This document shows positions 1 to 12,693 of a DNA stretch of 64,000 nt, one piece after another. Position 1 is the stretch's first letter. Every line of letters starts with the position of its first letter. The DNA is from Mesocentrotus franciscanus. Taxonomy: Eukaryota; Echinodermata; Echinoidea; Camarodonta; Strongylocentrotidae. The stretch lies in contig CP137680.1 of assembly GCA_037976565.1 (NCBI GenBank), positions 14,806,325 to 14,870,324 on the forward strand, in the 5' to 3' direction. Under the pieces are notes generated by a model. That model did not search any database and was not told where the DNA came from. It worked only from the letters and a program-made list of their open reading frames with translations. The position numbers and the translations under genes were made by a program.

Positions 1-663
1 TTTATTTCTAATTTCTAAACTTGATTGAATTGTATGAATCATGGATGCTAAGTCTTGATATAAAAGCCCTGGTCCCACCCACCCAATAATAAAATGATAA
101 TTACTTACCAATTATCAAAAGTAGGCCGTATTATTAAACTGTTTAGGGTACTTTTTAGGGGAGGAAGAGAAAGAAGAAAAATACATGAATAGTACGATTC
201 AAATCTTTTGTAAACTCACACAAATCATAGGACAGATTCAGCATAAAAGATAATGTTTTAAAGAAGATAATTTTTTTATCTCGTTATGCAACAAGGTATG
301 GAACAGCGTAGAAAGCTTGCAGAGTGATATGGATATTAATTGCTGAAATGTGATTGCTAACGTGGTTTTGTTTTTTAAATATTTTATATTTTATAAATTT
401 CAAATTGAAATGTGATTTATGTAGTATTGTTCAGACTCTTTCTTTATCCATTCTCCTTCCAGAATATTGCTCCTTTTAATAGGTTACTATTGTTTTATTT
501 CAAAAATGAATAAATGCATGTACTGATGTTTTAAAATACGAATATGTATATACCATCTGCATTTACATGTACTGGTCTGTGAAATGAACCATCAAATATG
601 ATTTTCAGAATTAAACGAAAAGTAGAATTGAATATGAATTTATCTGTCTTTCTTTCTTCCCAG
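1..663 (+). other. Upstream intron of the CCDC134 gene
   Basis: No coding sequence was recognised. The stretch ends in a pyrimidine-rich tract and an AG at 662-663 that serves as the acceptor of the first exon in the window, so it is read as intron. The 5' exons of the gene lie before the window. Confidence 0.6.
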
Positions 664-842
664 CATTGTCGCTGATTCTGGAGAACGTAGCTTTTGTTTG
701 CGACATTGTCCTCAGGTTACCGGACATCACGCACAAGATACTCAAGAAGAAAAAAGAATGGAACTCTATTCTCAAGTGGGCTTTCCAGTTCGCCCTGAGC
801 ACCGGTTACTATGACGATTCGCACCAGACTCTGCTTCACCTG
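664..842 (+). CDS. CCDC134: CCDC134 exon with the ENVAF...LRLP core
   Basis: Acceptor AG at 662-663 follows a T/C-rich tract, and donor GTAAGA starts at 843. The first two bases finish a codon from the previous exon; the exon ends on a codon boundary. It carries about 59 codons, including the conserved ENVAF, VLRLP and Trp positions. Confidence 0.87.
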
Positions 843-3800
843 GTAAGAATTGACAATGGGATTCAGGTTTCAGGTGAAATCGAAAAGGTAGCTTTGAAGT
901 GGTATGAAGTAGGGCCAAAGCTTAGATATGCAGGCGATGGTTCAGTGTGTAACATGTTTTATCTAATGTGTAACATGTTAATGTACAGTCAAACCTGCTT
1001 TAGTGACCACCTGTCTACAAAGACCACATTTTTTGTTTCCCTTGAAAATGGTTTCTCATTGAAACATGTACTAAAGGAACCTGTCTACAAAGACCACTTT
1101 TTGTGTTTCCCTTGGGCGGTCGCTATAGACAGGTTTGACTGTATTGTGTTTGTACTGACTACTGAAAAATGAAATGACTGCTCAAGTGTAGTGTATACGA
1201 AGAAGAATATGATAAAAAGGCTTATTATTGTTTTTTGTACTACTTTACTAATTGAGACATAAGTACCAATCTGTATCTATTGGCTATATGAAACTATGAG
1301 TAGGGCCTGAGTGCTTTAATTCTTTTGAGTATTTAGATAAGTGTACAAATTCTATCCAGCAGAAGTACAATGTCCAGGACTATAGCTGCTTATATCAAAG
1401 CCTATGAAAACAGTGTAAAGTGATTCCTGACTTGGAATGTATTCATGTGAATGTTGAATTGTTGATTATTCCGATACTTTCCATTTTCCAATACTATAGA
1501 GCATAGCTCAACACTAACGGGCGCCGGGACACATGGATGCCCAAAATCTAAGGCTGGATCCCAAAAATGTTGAAGTTTTTACATAGTACATACAGACAGT
1601 AAAAAGTTCAATCCAGACCCCTTAAAGCCCCACTGCACTACTTACAGCTACTTGTGCCCTCTATATAGCAAACAATGCCTAAGCGGTGACTGTTGGTCCC
1701 CCATGGTCCCCTTTTCCTTATGTAAATAGGCTTTTTAAAAAAAATTGTTGAAGAGCCCTGCTTTAAGGGATAAGTGTAATATATCATGTTGATAAATGAT
1801 ATTCAGCTTTTAATTTGACTGCAAACAAAGAATCCAATCTTATAGATTATATTTCCAAATTTATCAAGAAAGTATAATGTTTTATAAGATATAATTCTTT
1901 TATAATACAGGTGTAAATTTATCTAATATTGCAAAGGATTTGAATCATTTGATACAAATATTGTAAATATTGTAGATATTATTGTTTGTGTGATTATATG
2001 TGCTATTTGTTTTTGTTTCTTTCCCTAAATAGTCATCACAAGAACTGAATTTTATTAAGAGGGATGAGAACTTTGTGAACCCATACAGCAGATTAAACAA
2101 TGAGGATGTAAGTATTAGTGCACTTTAAAGACACAGAGGAGTGGACTCTGATGGGCAACTTGACACCATTTGGGTGTTTACCCAATAACAGGTGCTGTCA
2201 ATCACCAGGATTAGCCTACAGTTTTATGACCAACAAGCTTTATGTAATGCTCTGTTTTTCCCCCATATGGTAAAGTCCTTATCTGACATTTTCATCACCC
2301 GAAGACTCTCAGAGAGACGAGGGGCATTTCTTGATTAGCCTACAGGTTTGCTGTGTGCAGACTTGTACACCCATTAACGGTATTTCCACCAAGTCTGGTG
2401 TCAGCGAATTATGACCTTCTGCATATATATGGAAACTGATGACCCACTTTCTTTAACAGGATACCATAGTTATACTCTGTTGGAGTTCTCTTGGTGAGAA
2501 TTCTATTCCTAATGATTTAAACTCCAATGTGCAATGTTAAGCGATTTGGTAATTAAGCAAAGTGAAAATAGGGGATGATAGAGGCTGATTCTGTGCTACG
2601 TGTCCCATACGGGATATGACATGTAATAATAATTTAATGATTTTGTATTTAGTATAGCGCTTAACACATAATAAGCATAATTGCATGTCTCTATGTGCTT
2701 TAAAGAACAAAATACAGAACGAGTGGAAATAGTGCACTGGTTTCATAATGTTAGAATTTTACAAAGTGCTAAATAAATATGTTTTCAAATAACTTCTTCA
2801 CTTTTCCATATATTTATTGATCCATTTATTTCATCAAAAATCGAAAACCTCTTGATATGACTACCGGTATGACTAATGGCAGTGATACAAGAAACCACCA
2901 TTATTCAGTGGTTATCTCGAGAAATTAAATTTTGGATGAAATCTATTTAAAAAAACATTGTATGGGACCATTGCACAGAATCTCCCTATATTGAATAGTA
3001 GATTAAGGAATCAGCTGTTTTGAAATGAATTTGTATTTTATAACCTCTGTTAGATTTCACTTCAATTCATTTCAATTAAATTCAATTAAATTTTATTTCA
3101 TTCAGTTAAAGGCATTGTTTAACGCTGCCAAATCTGATATGCATGGCCCTACGTGAAATATTGAAACCCTAAAAAAATTGCGCTTCAAAATGGACATGAA
3201 GTGCCTCAAAAAAGTAAAAATCTTTGAGTGACCGGTTTTACCATATTCATTTTCCCCAATAGACTGTAGTGTTATAAAAACTGTTGGGGAAAACGGTTTT
3301 TGAAATTTCGAATTCCAATCATAAATATCTTGATAATCAGATGGGCGATCGGCCTGTAAAATCCAGGATTTTGTTTAGAATGGGAGACAAAGATACCCGA
3401 TCCCTCAAAAAAAAAAAAAAAATTACATATAACAATCAGATAAATTACATATAATATTAAAAACATATTGGACAAGGACATAATATTAAACTGAATAGGC
3501 TGCAACCTGAAAGGAAACATACAGTAATCTTTATAATAAAGGTTGACCCACTTTTGATAATACAACGTATGAAATATATTCAATACTGAACATTATACAT
3601 TTCAGTGAGGCAGTCTATGGTTTGATAGAACAGAATTAGATGGAATAGCTGGTACTATCAATAGCGTTCCTCTGAGAAATTAACACTAAAATTCATCGCC
3701 AGTCAAGGACAAAATATTGAAACATCTGGCACATGCATACCTGTATATCTATTGATTCAAGTGGAACAACGTGAGATCATATCAAGTTTCATTCCAATTT

Positions 3801-4197
3801 ACTTTTGCTACTAGAATTAAGGATTGTCTGATTGTAACATCTGAAAGGTTTCTTTTGAAGTGTTTTCATGTGATTCCTCACAACACCTTTGATTAATTTA
3901 AAAAGCGGAATATAGTAAATATACCTAGCATGAAACTGATTTTATTTAACAAAGCTTACCTATTAAGATCTCTATTTTCTGTCATCTATGAAACAAAAAA
4001 CGATATCAGGGGCACTGCATGTACTTCATTTCTTTATTTTAGCTAATTTAAAAAAAAAGACATCCTGAACTGGCTCTGAACAGATGATATATAACCTTTC
4101 TCTTGCCTTTCAGATGTTTGAAATGCCGACAAAGCCAGTGAAGAAGGAGAAGAAGCAGAAAAAGAGAGGACCGAGAATCAGTAAGAAGGAATTATAA
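664..4197 (+). CDS. CCDC134: CCDC134 orthologue, C-terminal three coding exons (5' partial)
   Basis: Joined exons 664-842, 2033-2107 and 4114-4197 encode about 112 residues, roughly the C-terminal half of a protein that is about 229 residues in human. All junctions are GT-AG and the frame stays open to TAA at 4195-4197. Recognition rests on ENVAFVCDIVLRLP followed by a conserved Trp (KKEWNSILKW), then SQELNFIKRDENFVNPY, then a lysine-rich tail with KKRGPRIS. Human CCDC134 has the same order (ENTAFFGDVVLRFP, NWNLLIRW, AQELGI...NFQNPF, KGPRIS). In vertebrates it is a secretory-pathway protein of the ER lumen linked to GRP94 glycosylation and MAPK signalling. Here the protein ends KKEL, a KDEL-like tail that fits ER retention; the human end is QSEL. 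Introns are about 1.2 and 2.0 kb and contain MITEs. The signal peptide and N-terminal half cannot be seen. Confidence 0.88.
986..1141. mobile_element. MITE with CAGTCAAACCTG ends, TA flanks
   Basis: The left end CAGTCAAACCTG pairs with the right end CAGGTTTGACTG. TA dinucleotides stand directly outside both ends, as for Tc1/mariner-type insertions. It lies within a CCDC134 intron. The interior has two degenerate copies of a CTGTCTACAAAGACCAC motif. A sister copy is at 5084-5261. Confidence 0.75.
1626..1736. mobile_element. Partial TTAA-flanked MITE (AGCCCCACTGCACTA family)
   Basis: TTAA at 1622-1625 precedes AGCCCCACTGCAC. The sequence then follows the family seen complete at 30538-30730 (CTCTATATAG, GGTCCCCCATG, CTTTTCCTTATG) and is cut off near 1730. 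It sits in a CCDC134 intron. Confidence 0.65.
2033..2107 (+). CDS. CCDC134: CCDC134 exon, 25 codons
   Basis: Acceptor AG at 2031-2032 and donor GTAAGT at 2108. Exactly 25 codons, phase 0 at both ends. Encodes SSQELNFIKRDENFVNPY and a short acidic end, matching the AQELGI...NFQNPF stretch of the human protein. It is too short to be found as an isolated open frame. Confidence 0.85.
4114..4197 (+). CDS. CCDC134: CCDC134 terminal exon, basic tail and KKEL
   Basis: Acceptor CAG at 4111-4113 follows a pyrimidine tract. 27 codons and TAA. The peptide is a run of Lys/Glu (KKEKKQKKRGPRIS) ending KKEL. The human tail is likewise Lys/Glu/Arg rich, with KGPRIS near its end. Confidence 0.85.
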   Translation: MFEMPTKPVKKEKKQKKRGPRISKKEL

Positions 4198-4325
4198 ACA
4201 TCAAATTTGTCAGCTTATCCGCAAGAACTAATGGCCACAGTTCATTCATTCAATTGAATTGAATGGCTTGGTTTATTGAGAATACTGAAAATGGCAGCCG
4301 GAGGACTGAATTACATTCAGTTTAT

Positions 4326-4331
4326 AATAAA
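4326..4331 (+). terminator. Candidate poly(A) signal of CCDC134
   Basis: AATAAA lies 129 nt after the CCDC134 stop codon. It is the first canonical hexamer downstream; real use cannot be judged without transcript data. Confidence 0.4.
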
Positions 4332-5083
4332 AGCACATGAAATACATAGCAATGTTAAAACAATTATTACATAACGCTTGCGAGAAAACATTGGACGGTA
4401 TCCTTGATAGCTTAAATACGTTGAATTAGTAGGTTCCGTATTTTGAAGGTTTTTTTTTTAAATGTGCTTTATTATAATGAATTATGAGTTATGTGATGAA
4501 CAAATCTATTGATTAATGGTCTTTCAGATCAGTTCATCTGTAGATTAATAAATCACCCAATGTAGGATATTGGTGTATGTTTAGGACAACAAACCTACTG
4601 ATTTTAACAAAGCTTTGCAACATGGTTGCAGAGATATTTCTACATTGGGATTTTAAAATGTACATAAAACTTGAGAAAGAATAAAGATGATATTGAACCA
4701 AATGAATCCCCAATCCTTTTAAAACAAACCAATGATTGCAATTGCACAAATGGGAATTTGTATCAGAAGTTGTAACCTTTATTGGCTTACAGTGTGGAAC
4801 AATAATAACTGCATAGATTACTATGTTGTTTCACATTCCTAGCTGTCTAGGGAGAACCAGATAGATTAAATATTGCAATGGAAATTGCACCAGTGCTGAG
4901 ATCACCATTCACATTTTATTTCGGAATCAAAAGTGCCTGAATATGTATTTTGATCACTGTCATGAGTTTTGTTTGTGCTTTGTCTAAATTAACCCATTGT
5001 CTATGGGATCCGGCTGGTCCCTGTGTTAAGTCTATGGGAATGAGAGAATTCAGCAGTCAGCAGGTTAAATGACACAAAGTATA
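4332..5083. other. Intergenic, AT-rich
   Basis: No gene, RNA or clear element was recognised. Short open frames here show no protein family features. Confidence 0.5.
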
Positions 5084-5261
5084 CAGTCAAACCTGTCTAT
5101 TAAGGCCACCAAAGGGAAACAGAAAAAGTGGCCACTGTAGACAGGTGGCCTTTCTAGAGAGGGCCTACAACATAAATTTCTTCCTAGAGGGAGACAAAAT
5201 GCATGGCCACTATAGACAAGTGGCCTTTATAGAGAGGTGGCCACTAGAACAGGTTCGACTG
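5084..5261. mobile_element. MITE with CAGTCAAACCTGTC ends, TA flanks
   Basis: Left end CAGTCAAACCTGTC and right end CAGGTTCGACTG are near-perfect inverted repeats with TA outside both ends (5082-5083, 5262-5263). The interior repeats GGCCACCTGTCTA-like motifs in both orientations. Same family as 986-1141. Confidence 0.75.
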
Positions 5262-5263
5262 TA

Positions 5264-7035
5264 GTTACAAATAATATGCTATTCAAAGAAGTGTGTGTAC
5301 AAATAATATTTCAAAATGAAAAGGTCACAATGAGGTCACAGTAATATGAAAACAATGAATTTAAATAGTGTGCATGTAATACCATGAGATAAATCTTATT
5401 TGATTTATCTGTTTATACACAGGGTTTAAGATAAAATAACAGAGAGGATACAGACTGTATTACACTGTCTTTTTTTACTTCATGAGATAATAAAATTAAT
5501 TAAAATAAATGAATTTATTATTAAAGTAATGAACCACATCATTCAGCAAAGAAGAAAAAGCACAACTGAATCTCAACCAGCTTTGCCAATTTATTGGAGG
5601 TTGTGTGAAAGTAACTTAATTGATTTATTCTATAATTATAAAAAATGGCCGAGTCTAACGTGCAGTTTCTTGATTTGATGTTGATGATTTTTTTAAAAAT
5701 AATCTGATGAAAATTTATAGAATTAATTATTCTTTGTGACAGATGATGATATAGCGCCATCTGTGTTCACAAACTGTGTAGTTTTCTTATTTGTGTTCTA
5801 CAAGTTTTCATTGATCTTAAGGTTCTATAAATGGCAGTATAAGAAAAATAACCTTTGGGGCAGTGACTTTGAACGGAGTCAGTGTGTGATGTAAGAATTA
5901 ATTGAAGGTCACATTTTCAAAATGAAAACAAAGATGAGAATGAATTGATGGACTTATTTTTGAACAAATATGGCCAAGCCAGTAAGTCACATAAAAATTA
6001 CAATTGAAGGAAATGTGATTCCTTCTACCTGTAGTTTGTATTGAAAGCAGACTTTAGGCGCTTGAAAATCTATCTCACTGCTGTAATAGGTAATTCATGC
6101 CAGGAAACTGACTCCAAACTGACTAATAACTGACAAAATCAAGGCCATTTGTGGTAATGTAATTTTGTTTGTTTGGTCTATTGTCATTCCGGTACCAGAG
6201 ACTGGGATATCGTATACCGTACAGTGTATGAATCGTACAACTCAATACCGGTGTGTTTTTGTTTTATATATTTACTCAATAACAATACATATAACTTTCT
6301 CATACCAGCCATTTAAAACCATTTTAAAACTAATAACAACAAAAATTCTTCAATCTTTCATGACTGCATTGAATATTGAATAATATCTCATTGAAATTGT
6401 TGTAAACCTGTCAGACTGAGATTGGCTCTAGTCTATGGTTATGCAGTGATGAAGTTGTCAAATGCTGTAAACTTTTGCAACATGACGCTTTCGCCAGGTG
6501 TTAGAGAGGGCCATTTTTACATCGAGAAACTTCCGCAAACCGGTAAAACTTATGCTATGATCCAATCATTTTGTAGCAGGAAACTTTTGCACATCTGGAT
6601 CAGTTACACAATTCACAAAGTTTTTTTGCATTTGAAAGTGTCAGTCTTTCTACAAAAACTAAATGATAAATCCGTGTACTCCTAGTTTTTGTATGAGTGG
6701 TTGATGATAATTATAAAGAAACTATGTATTTATAAGGCTTGCAGTGACCATCTAGCTCTTATAGAGTCAATTTACATTCTGTGTTTTGAGCCAGAACGGC
6801 GCTAACTCTGTTTTAAAGTATATAATTCAACGCCCTTCCTTCTCCGAACAGACAAATATTCTATTGTTAATTCTATTGCTCATTCGTCATAGATATGTAC
6901 TGTGTGATTAACAAGGAAGATTACTTAAGGCAATGCAGACTGTTTGCTAAGACTAATCAGAGCGTGTTTTATATTTGATTTCACTGCATTTGAATTGAAG
7001 GCAGATCTTTGATTGCATTTGAATATAATGTATCT
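5264..7035. other. Intergenic, nothing recognised
   Basis: AT-rich DNA with scattered short open frames and no domain, splice-consistent series or RNA signature that I could support. Confidence 0.45.
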
Positions 7036-7184
7036 GAGCCTTGTTTCATAAGACATGTTATCAATAACAAGATACAATAACTGTTATAAGCTACTGAAAT
7101 CCTGGCATATGATTGGCTGAGAGCAAATTTGTCATAGAAATTTAGCATTTGTTATTGATAACAAGTTTTGTGAAACAGGGCCCT
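7036..7184. mobile_element. MITE with GAGCCTTGTTTCA / TGAAACAGGGCCC ends
   Basis: About 35 bp at the left end pairs with the right end: TGTTTCA(T/C)AA, then TGTTATCAATAACA against TGTTATTGATAACA. The 150-bp length and lack of coding fit a MITE. No clear target duplication was seen. Confidence 0.65.
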
Positions 7185-8738
7185 GGACGTAGGGTAACGT
7201 TTGGCTGTAGGGAATAAGACCTTGTGAAGTGCCTTGGTATTTTTCATACTCTACACTTGAATAAACATGGTAAAACATATGTATGTTACATTTGTAGCTC
7301 ATGAAATTTGCAGAACTTTTGTAAAAAAGAATTTTCTATTATTCCCATAACAACTTTCATCTTTATGTTGTGTGTAGTATGTTTCTTAGTAATTCCTATT
7401 TGAAGCAATCAGTGAAGGATGCTATCGTTATTCAAATGCATGATTTGTTAGGCAATCTGGAGGGCACATTCAATTCACGATCCCCCCTTCTACTGACCAA
7501 AAATGTATACCCCTTGATAATGACCTATAAATGCATCGTTATTATAAAGGTTTCCAAATAACACAAACTACAGTTTTATTTTGTGATAACACAACAAAAA
7601 TATTAGATATATATGATTTTTAAAATGTAAAATTTATCATAATGCTGACATATTTTTCAAGGTTACACAATATGCATATAAAAAAGAAGAGGATCTTGAA
7701 ATCCGTTTTAGCGAGCGTACTTGGCTATTAAAACCATAATGCTGTATTATATGCTGTTCTTTGTGGGAAATGTTTGTTTTTATCACTCTTTAGCGAGAAG
7801 TCTTCAAGTTTAAAATCTATTTGAGCTAGGTGTTGGGGGGGGGGGGGTTCTAGTCTGTTGGATGTTTACTTCTTTATAATGAGCTTGATTTGGTCTCTTA
7901 ATTAAGATGTTTGTTTTTTTGTCAGTATTTTACGTTTCAGTTTGTGATGATGCCATTTTTTTTTATTACAAGCCATTACGGAGAACACTTAAATTACAGT
8001 TTTATTCAATGCTTTTACATTTTTAGCAGAAAAAAAATATTTAAGAAAATAAAAACTTTGAATGCGTGCCTTCATCTTCAGATATGTACATTCCTTCCAA
8101 TCAGTACTACTACATTACTTAGTAAAACTTACAAAGTTTGACAGTTTAAAGAATACTGTTTAGTTTTTATTTCATTTTTGTTTTCACTCTGTTAAATGTT
8201 TGATAGATAGATGATGGATTCCATGTTTGTAAGATTTTGATATGATATTTGTTTATATTTGTACCATTTTGTGAATGGAATTGTAAATGAATTGAAAAGA
8301 GTGATCATACTTTGATTTGCTTCCCCAGTTGAGGGGTTGAGAGCTCTCACTGCCTTGATAGATTTGGAAAATGATTGTAGAAAAACATTTGGAGTAAAGT
8401 TGATTCAAGGGATGCTCATCAAATGGTTCTCTTGTGGAAATATAATCATCAATGAAGTAATTCTTGATTTTTCTATGAGATTTATCAAAATAGTTATGAT
8501 TGTAACTCAGCAACTTAGTTCAACGGTTTCTGAAGCGCCAGCTGTCCATCTGTTCAGTCGGTACAAAAGATCTGGAATTGAATTATAAATGAATGAATAA
8601 ATTGACTGAAGTCGTTTAATTGAAATGATTAATTAATGGCATGATTTTAGTACATGTATATTCATACAGTCAGAGAATCTTATAAGTTTCATGGATTTGA
8701 TACTCCATAAACTTAAATTGTATAATGATGTGAAAGGG
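7185..8738. other. Intergenic with a poly(G) run
   Basis: No gene recognised. A run of about 14 G lies near 7835-7850. The open frame near 8253-8588 has no recognisable features on either strand. Confidence 0.4.
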
Positions 8739-8880
8739 GGATTTTTAAAACGAATGTGTTTGAAGACGAATATTGATGACAGAATTTCATATATTTGGGT
8801 TTACTGTTGTATGCAGAAAACCTCAATTTTGTATTCTTGCTTCAATATTCGTCTTCAAACACATTTGTTTTGAAAATCCT
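8739..8880. repeat. Fold-back hairpin element
   Basis: Arms of about 42 bp are inverted copies: the left arm holds GTGTTTGAAGACGAATATTGA (8754 on) and the right arm its reverse complement (ending near 8862). About 60 bp separates them. Likely a MITE or palindromic repeat; no coding potential. Confidence 0.65.
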
Positions 8881-8993
8881 TGCAGAAGTTTGTGTTAAAT
8901 GACATTCTCTTTCACATCATTATACAATTTAGGTGAAATTGTGCCATCAAATTTTAAGAGCTCCCAACACTTTAGAGAGGCTTTAACCTTCTG

Positions 8994-9370
8994 CGATGAT
9001 GATGATGATGATGCTGCTGATTATAACGATGCTGATCGGATGATGATGCTAATGATGATACTGGTGATGCTGCTCCTGCTTATGATGATTAAAGTTCTTG
9101 ATAGTGTTGATGATGGTGTTCCTTGTGGTGAAGATGAGCGTGATGGTGGAAGTAGTAAACCATTATGATGATGTATATGGCGAGAATACCAATGATCATA
9201 GGAGTCATGTTAGTGAAGGCTGTGCTGGTGATGGTGGACTTGTGATGATGAGAACGACAATGATGATTCTGATGATAGTGGTATAAAGGTGATAAGGCTG
9301 ATGATAGTGGAATAAAGATGATCATATACAGTACTATGTTATATTTTCATGATGATGGTAATGTTAATGA
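8994..9370. repeat. Degenerate (GAT)n microsatellite
   Basis: Starts with a pure GATGATGAT run, then decays into mixed GAT/GGT/GCT triplets for about 370 bp. The Asp/Met/His-rich open frames on both strands are by-products of the triplet repeat, not genes. Confidence 0.75.
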
Positions 9371-10290
9371 TGGTACTGATGCTTACCGGTGAAGGCGTTT
9401 GTAGACCCATCTTTTTAAGATCTGTACTATCTACCGCTATATTTTCCATTATAATCATTTATTTCCCATATACCTTTAATACTGAACTTTGGTCCCCCCA
9501 CTTCCGTCCCCCTTCTTACTTAAAAAAAACTGTTTCATCACTGACAACCAAACAACCTTCTGAGACAGAATTATCGAGTTTGGATCACAGCTCTAAATGG
9601 AATTGATTATAAGTATACATGTTTCACCAACCGTAGGGTATAGGGCAGGTCCGGGGGTAGGGGTGTGGAGCCCCCCCACACACACACATTATTTTCTGGT
9701 TGTTGCTTGTCATAAGTCTTTTTTTTATTTGACCAATCCACTTTGCCCGAAAGGATCCTTTTATTTGTCGCAACCTGATAACATTTTTTATCCATGTCAG
9801 AATTTTGTTATTGTGTATGTGTGTTTTGTTATATTACACAGTAATAAAAACCAGCACCCAGCAGGGATCAGCTGCATGCTTATTACATACATTTTAATCG
9901 ACATTAAATAATCAAAATACTGGGCGGGGCTTATCGTGAGTGAGCACTGATGATTGGTCAGCTGTCACGTCACCTCTTTTAAGCTAGTTTCTTTATACAA
10001 TGTAGTATTACGCTCATTTCGATTTAATAGGCTACAGTTAGTGCTACACGATTATTTACCATTACTTTTTCTTTATACGGGTTTAATAAATTTCTTATAG
10101 ACTAAACAATATAAGATTAACCTCGACCTATTCATTCATCTTGTAATTGAGAAATTGTAAGTTGAGATGGGTTCAGATTATCCCTTTTTGATAGCTTTAC
10201 CAGCATTTGCACAACTTTTGATATAAGTATCACATTTGATGGAAAGGATACATATTGTTTAGATGTTTAAAGCGGATATGGGTCTATGGC
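9371..10290. other. Intergenic, nothing recognised
   Basis: Contains a short C/CA run near 9670-9688. No gene-like signal. Confidence 0.4.
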
Positions 10291-10312
10291 AGGGGTTCTC
10301 AAACTTTTTCCT
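10291..10312 (+). mobile_element. Possible single hAT-type terminus
   Basis: CAGGGGTTCTCAAACTTTTT resembles hAT terminal repeats of the Charlie type (CAGTGGTTCTCAAACTTT). No matching right end or 8-bp duplication was found, so it may be a remnant or chance. Confidence 0.35.
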
Positions 10313-10738
10313 TGACAGTCCAGATGTGATTTCCATGAAAGCTAAAATGTCCGAAACATGGGACGCCATTAGCCGAAAATTCTTACGTTCAATCGTATAC
10401 TTCAACTTAAGTAGAACCATGTACATTGTACACCACCATAATAACATACATAAATGAATGAATAGTCAGTGTAGGCTTAAATAAGCCCTCAATTTGAGCA
10501 TTCCATCTCATTCAGCAGTAACAGAACACGCCATAAATACTGGACACAACATTGGATGGGATGATGCCCACAATATTCAGTTTGGAACGCACTTCTGGTC
10601 AAGAAAGCCTCCATCTGGATAACAGGGATTAATCCTTCACTGAATAGGTTTTTTATTCTCCACACCATTAACACAGAAATAAGGTAAACTAGAAGTCCAA
10701 CTAGTACTGGATAATAACAATAACTGATTAGTTTAGTA

Positions 10739-10852
10739 TTGAGAGAAAGAGAGGGAGAGAGAGAGGAATAAAGAGAGAGAGAGAGACGAAGAAAGAAAGA
10801 GAGAGAGAGAGAGAGAGGAAGAAAGAAAGAGAGAGAGAGAGGGAGAGATAAT
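10739..10852. repeat. (GA)n microsatellite
   Basis: Interrupted GA/GAAA repeat over about 110 bp. The Ser/Leu-rich open frame on the minus strand is produced by the repeat. Confidence 0.85.
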
Positions 10853-11394
10853 TTCCCTCCCCTCTCTTTCTGTCTTTCTTTCACTACGTCCATTTCAAGA
10901 ATTCCTCACTGAATGGAATCGAAAAGAGACACACGATATCATAAACCTTTTAAAAACATTTTTCATGAACGTAATACATGTATAATGTAGCCTTCGTAGG
11001 TCAATCGTTTGCACCCATAATTATGTTGGAGTATATTCCGTGCTCTTATTTCAGTCATTTTCTTATAATGTAAAAATGTAAATAATTATTCCTGATACTC
11101 TATATCATGTATTTTTGGGTTCTTTCCAGTCTCATCTTATAACCGCTCATTCACTTTCTAGTAATAGTAGCACCCCTCCCCAATATACCATTATTCAATT
11201 ACAAAATTGAACTTGTATAATGTTATTCAACTTGTAGTTCAACTAGTTTTATTTCGACATAATGATTGATAATTCGTCCTTGATTTTGATTTTCATCTTG
11301 ATGTGTATGTATTCTGAATAGTTTATCCGCTAAATTGAATATCTTCATCAGCCCTTGGGCTGCATGTTCAATGTTTTTTTTAAATCAAAATAAG

Positions 11395-11432
11395 CCGATT
11401 AAATAAATCAATAAATCAATCAATAAATCAAT
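11395..11432. repeat. (AAATC)n-like simple repeat
   Basis: Repeats of AAATCAATAAATCAAT. Flanking DNA from 10853 to 11598 shows no gene. Confidence 0.6.
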
Positions 11433-11598
11433 ATACATAAGCCCACCATGCTTTAGCTACCCGACAATGAGAGGTTACTTGTTACTTGACACGTGACACG
11501 TGACTGTTCATTGCAAGCCATAGAAAAACAGGTCTCAGTTGTCGTTTGGAATCGACCTGAACGTATACAAAAGGCTGATATCGTCAGCTCACTGCAAA

Positions 11599-11634
11599 AA
11601 AAGGACACTAACGCCTTGGCTATAATGTCCTTTT
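11599..11634. repeat. 36-nt inverted-end element, copy 1
   Basis: AAAAGGACA at one end pairs with TGTCCTTTT at the other, enclosing 18 nt. A second copy of the same length and arms, with a similar core (CCTTGG..ATAA), is at 12694-12729. Similarity continues about 30 bp beyond the right arm in both (ACGATATT). Confidence 0.6.
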
Positions 11635-12253
11635 AGCGATGAGGCAACGATATTGGGTACATTGTGTAAACCTTTCGTATTGAGTCGTATTAGGGAGTAA
11701 CAACAGTGCTTGACGTAATGATATCCAACCATGCATGGACAATTAGATACTGTCACACTTTCGTTTGAGAGTCTCTTCTGACGGTTATATGCTGATATCA
11801 TCCTGCTTTTACACTGGTAAATACACACATATTGTACACATAATTGTGGAAATATATAGTCGTTTTCAGAATTATATATTTATTGTACTTATTTACCTCT
11901 TTATATTATTCGAGCTAATTCATTGTGGTTTATTTGACCAGTTGCAATTAATGGCTGTAATTTTATTTCAAATAGAATACAACAGTTCAAGAAAATACAG
12001 GTTGTTGTTTAAATAAATGTGCTCCGGTGGTATTTGCTCTGGGTTTTATTTCATCAAATGTATATGGTTAGTATTACAATTATAATGATATGTTTTAGGT
12101 TAGGGGTTAGGGTTGGGCTATTGGCATTGCGTGGGTCCATAGGAAGTGTAAGTGTACGAACTTACCGCGTAGCATTTGATTTATTGTCGTCGTATAATAT
12201 GTACATGTGTTGTACAGCCCGAGAACCAGGTCCAAGAATCTGTCTCTATTCAG

Positions 12254-12257
<4 letters not shown>

Positions 12258-12306
<49 letters not shown>
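12258..12306. repeat. (TA)n(TG)n microsatellite
   Basis: About 20 TA repeats followed by a few TG repeats. Tyr/Ile open frames on both strands are artefacts of it. Confidence 0.9.
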
Positions 12307-12307
<1 letters not shown>

Positions 12308-12693
12308 AAATAACACCAAGCTTTAGAGAGTCCTCTCGACCTCGACCGCGGCCAAGCCAACAATACACAATCTCTTGGGTTTACAATATTATCACGTAAA
12401 TATACTCTTTTGTCAGATTATGATTCTCGATGGTGCGTATATACACAAGCCGGCCATGGAGTTATTACAATCAGTCGTTTCCGTTGTAAGAAAAAATGAA
12501 ATAATTATAAATAGGAGAAAAAATGTGTTTCATCATAAAGATTAAACATTCAAGTAGTGAATGTGATGAAGTAGACAGAAAATTGCCAGCTTGGAAGAGT
12601 TTTAAAGGCATATTTTGTTTTCTGAAGTGAAGATCTCTTATATGAGTTATGTAGGGCGAGAAGAATTTGGTGAAGCCAGACGTAAAGTCTCAA

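Noticed and set aside
5539..8513. Several 60-90-codon frames as small genes
   Set aside because: Lengths are as expected by chance in AT-rich DNA, with no conserved motifs or upstream signals.
8899..9370. Asp/Met-rich and His-rich proteins
   Set aside because: Translation of a (GAT)n repeat in several frames.
10489..10893. 134-codon Ser/Leu-rich frame on the minus strand
   Set aside because: Mostly a (GA)n microsatellite read antisense.
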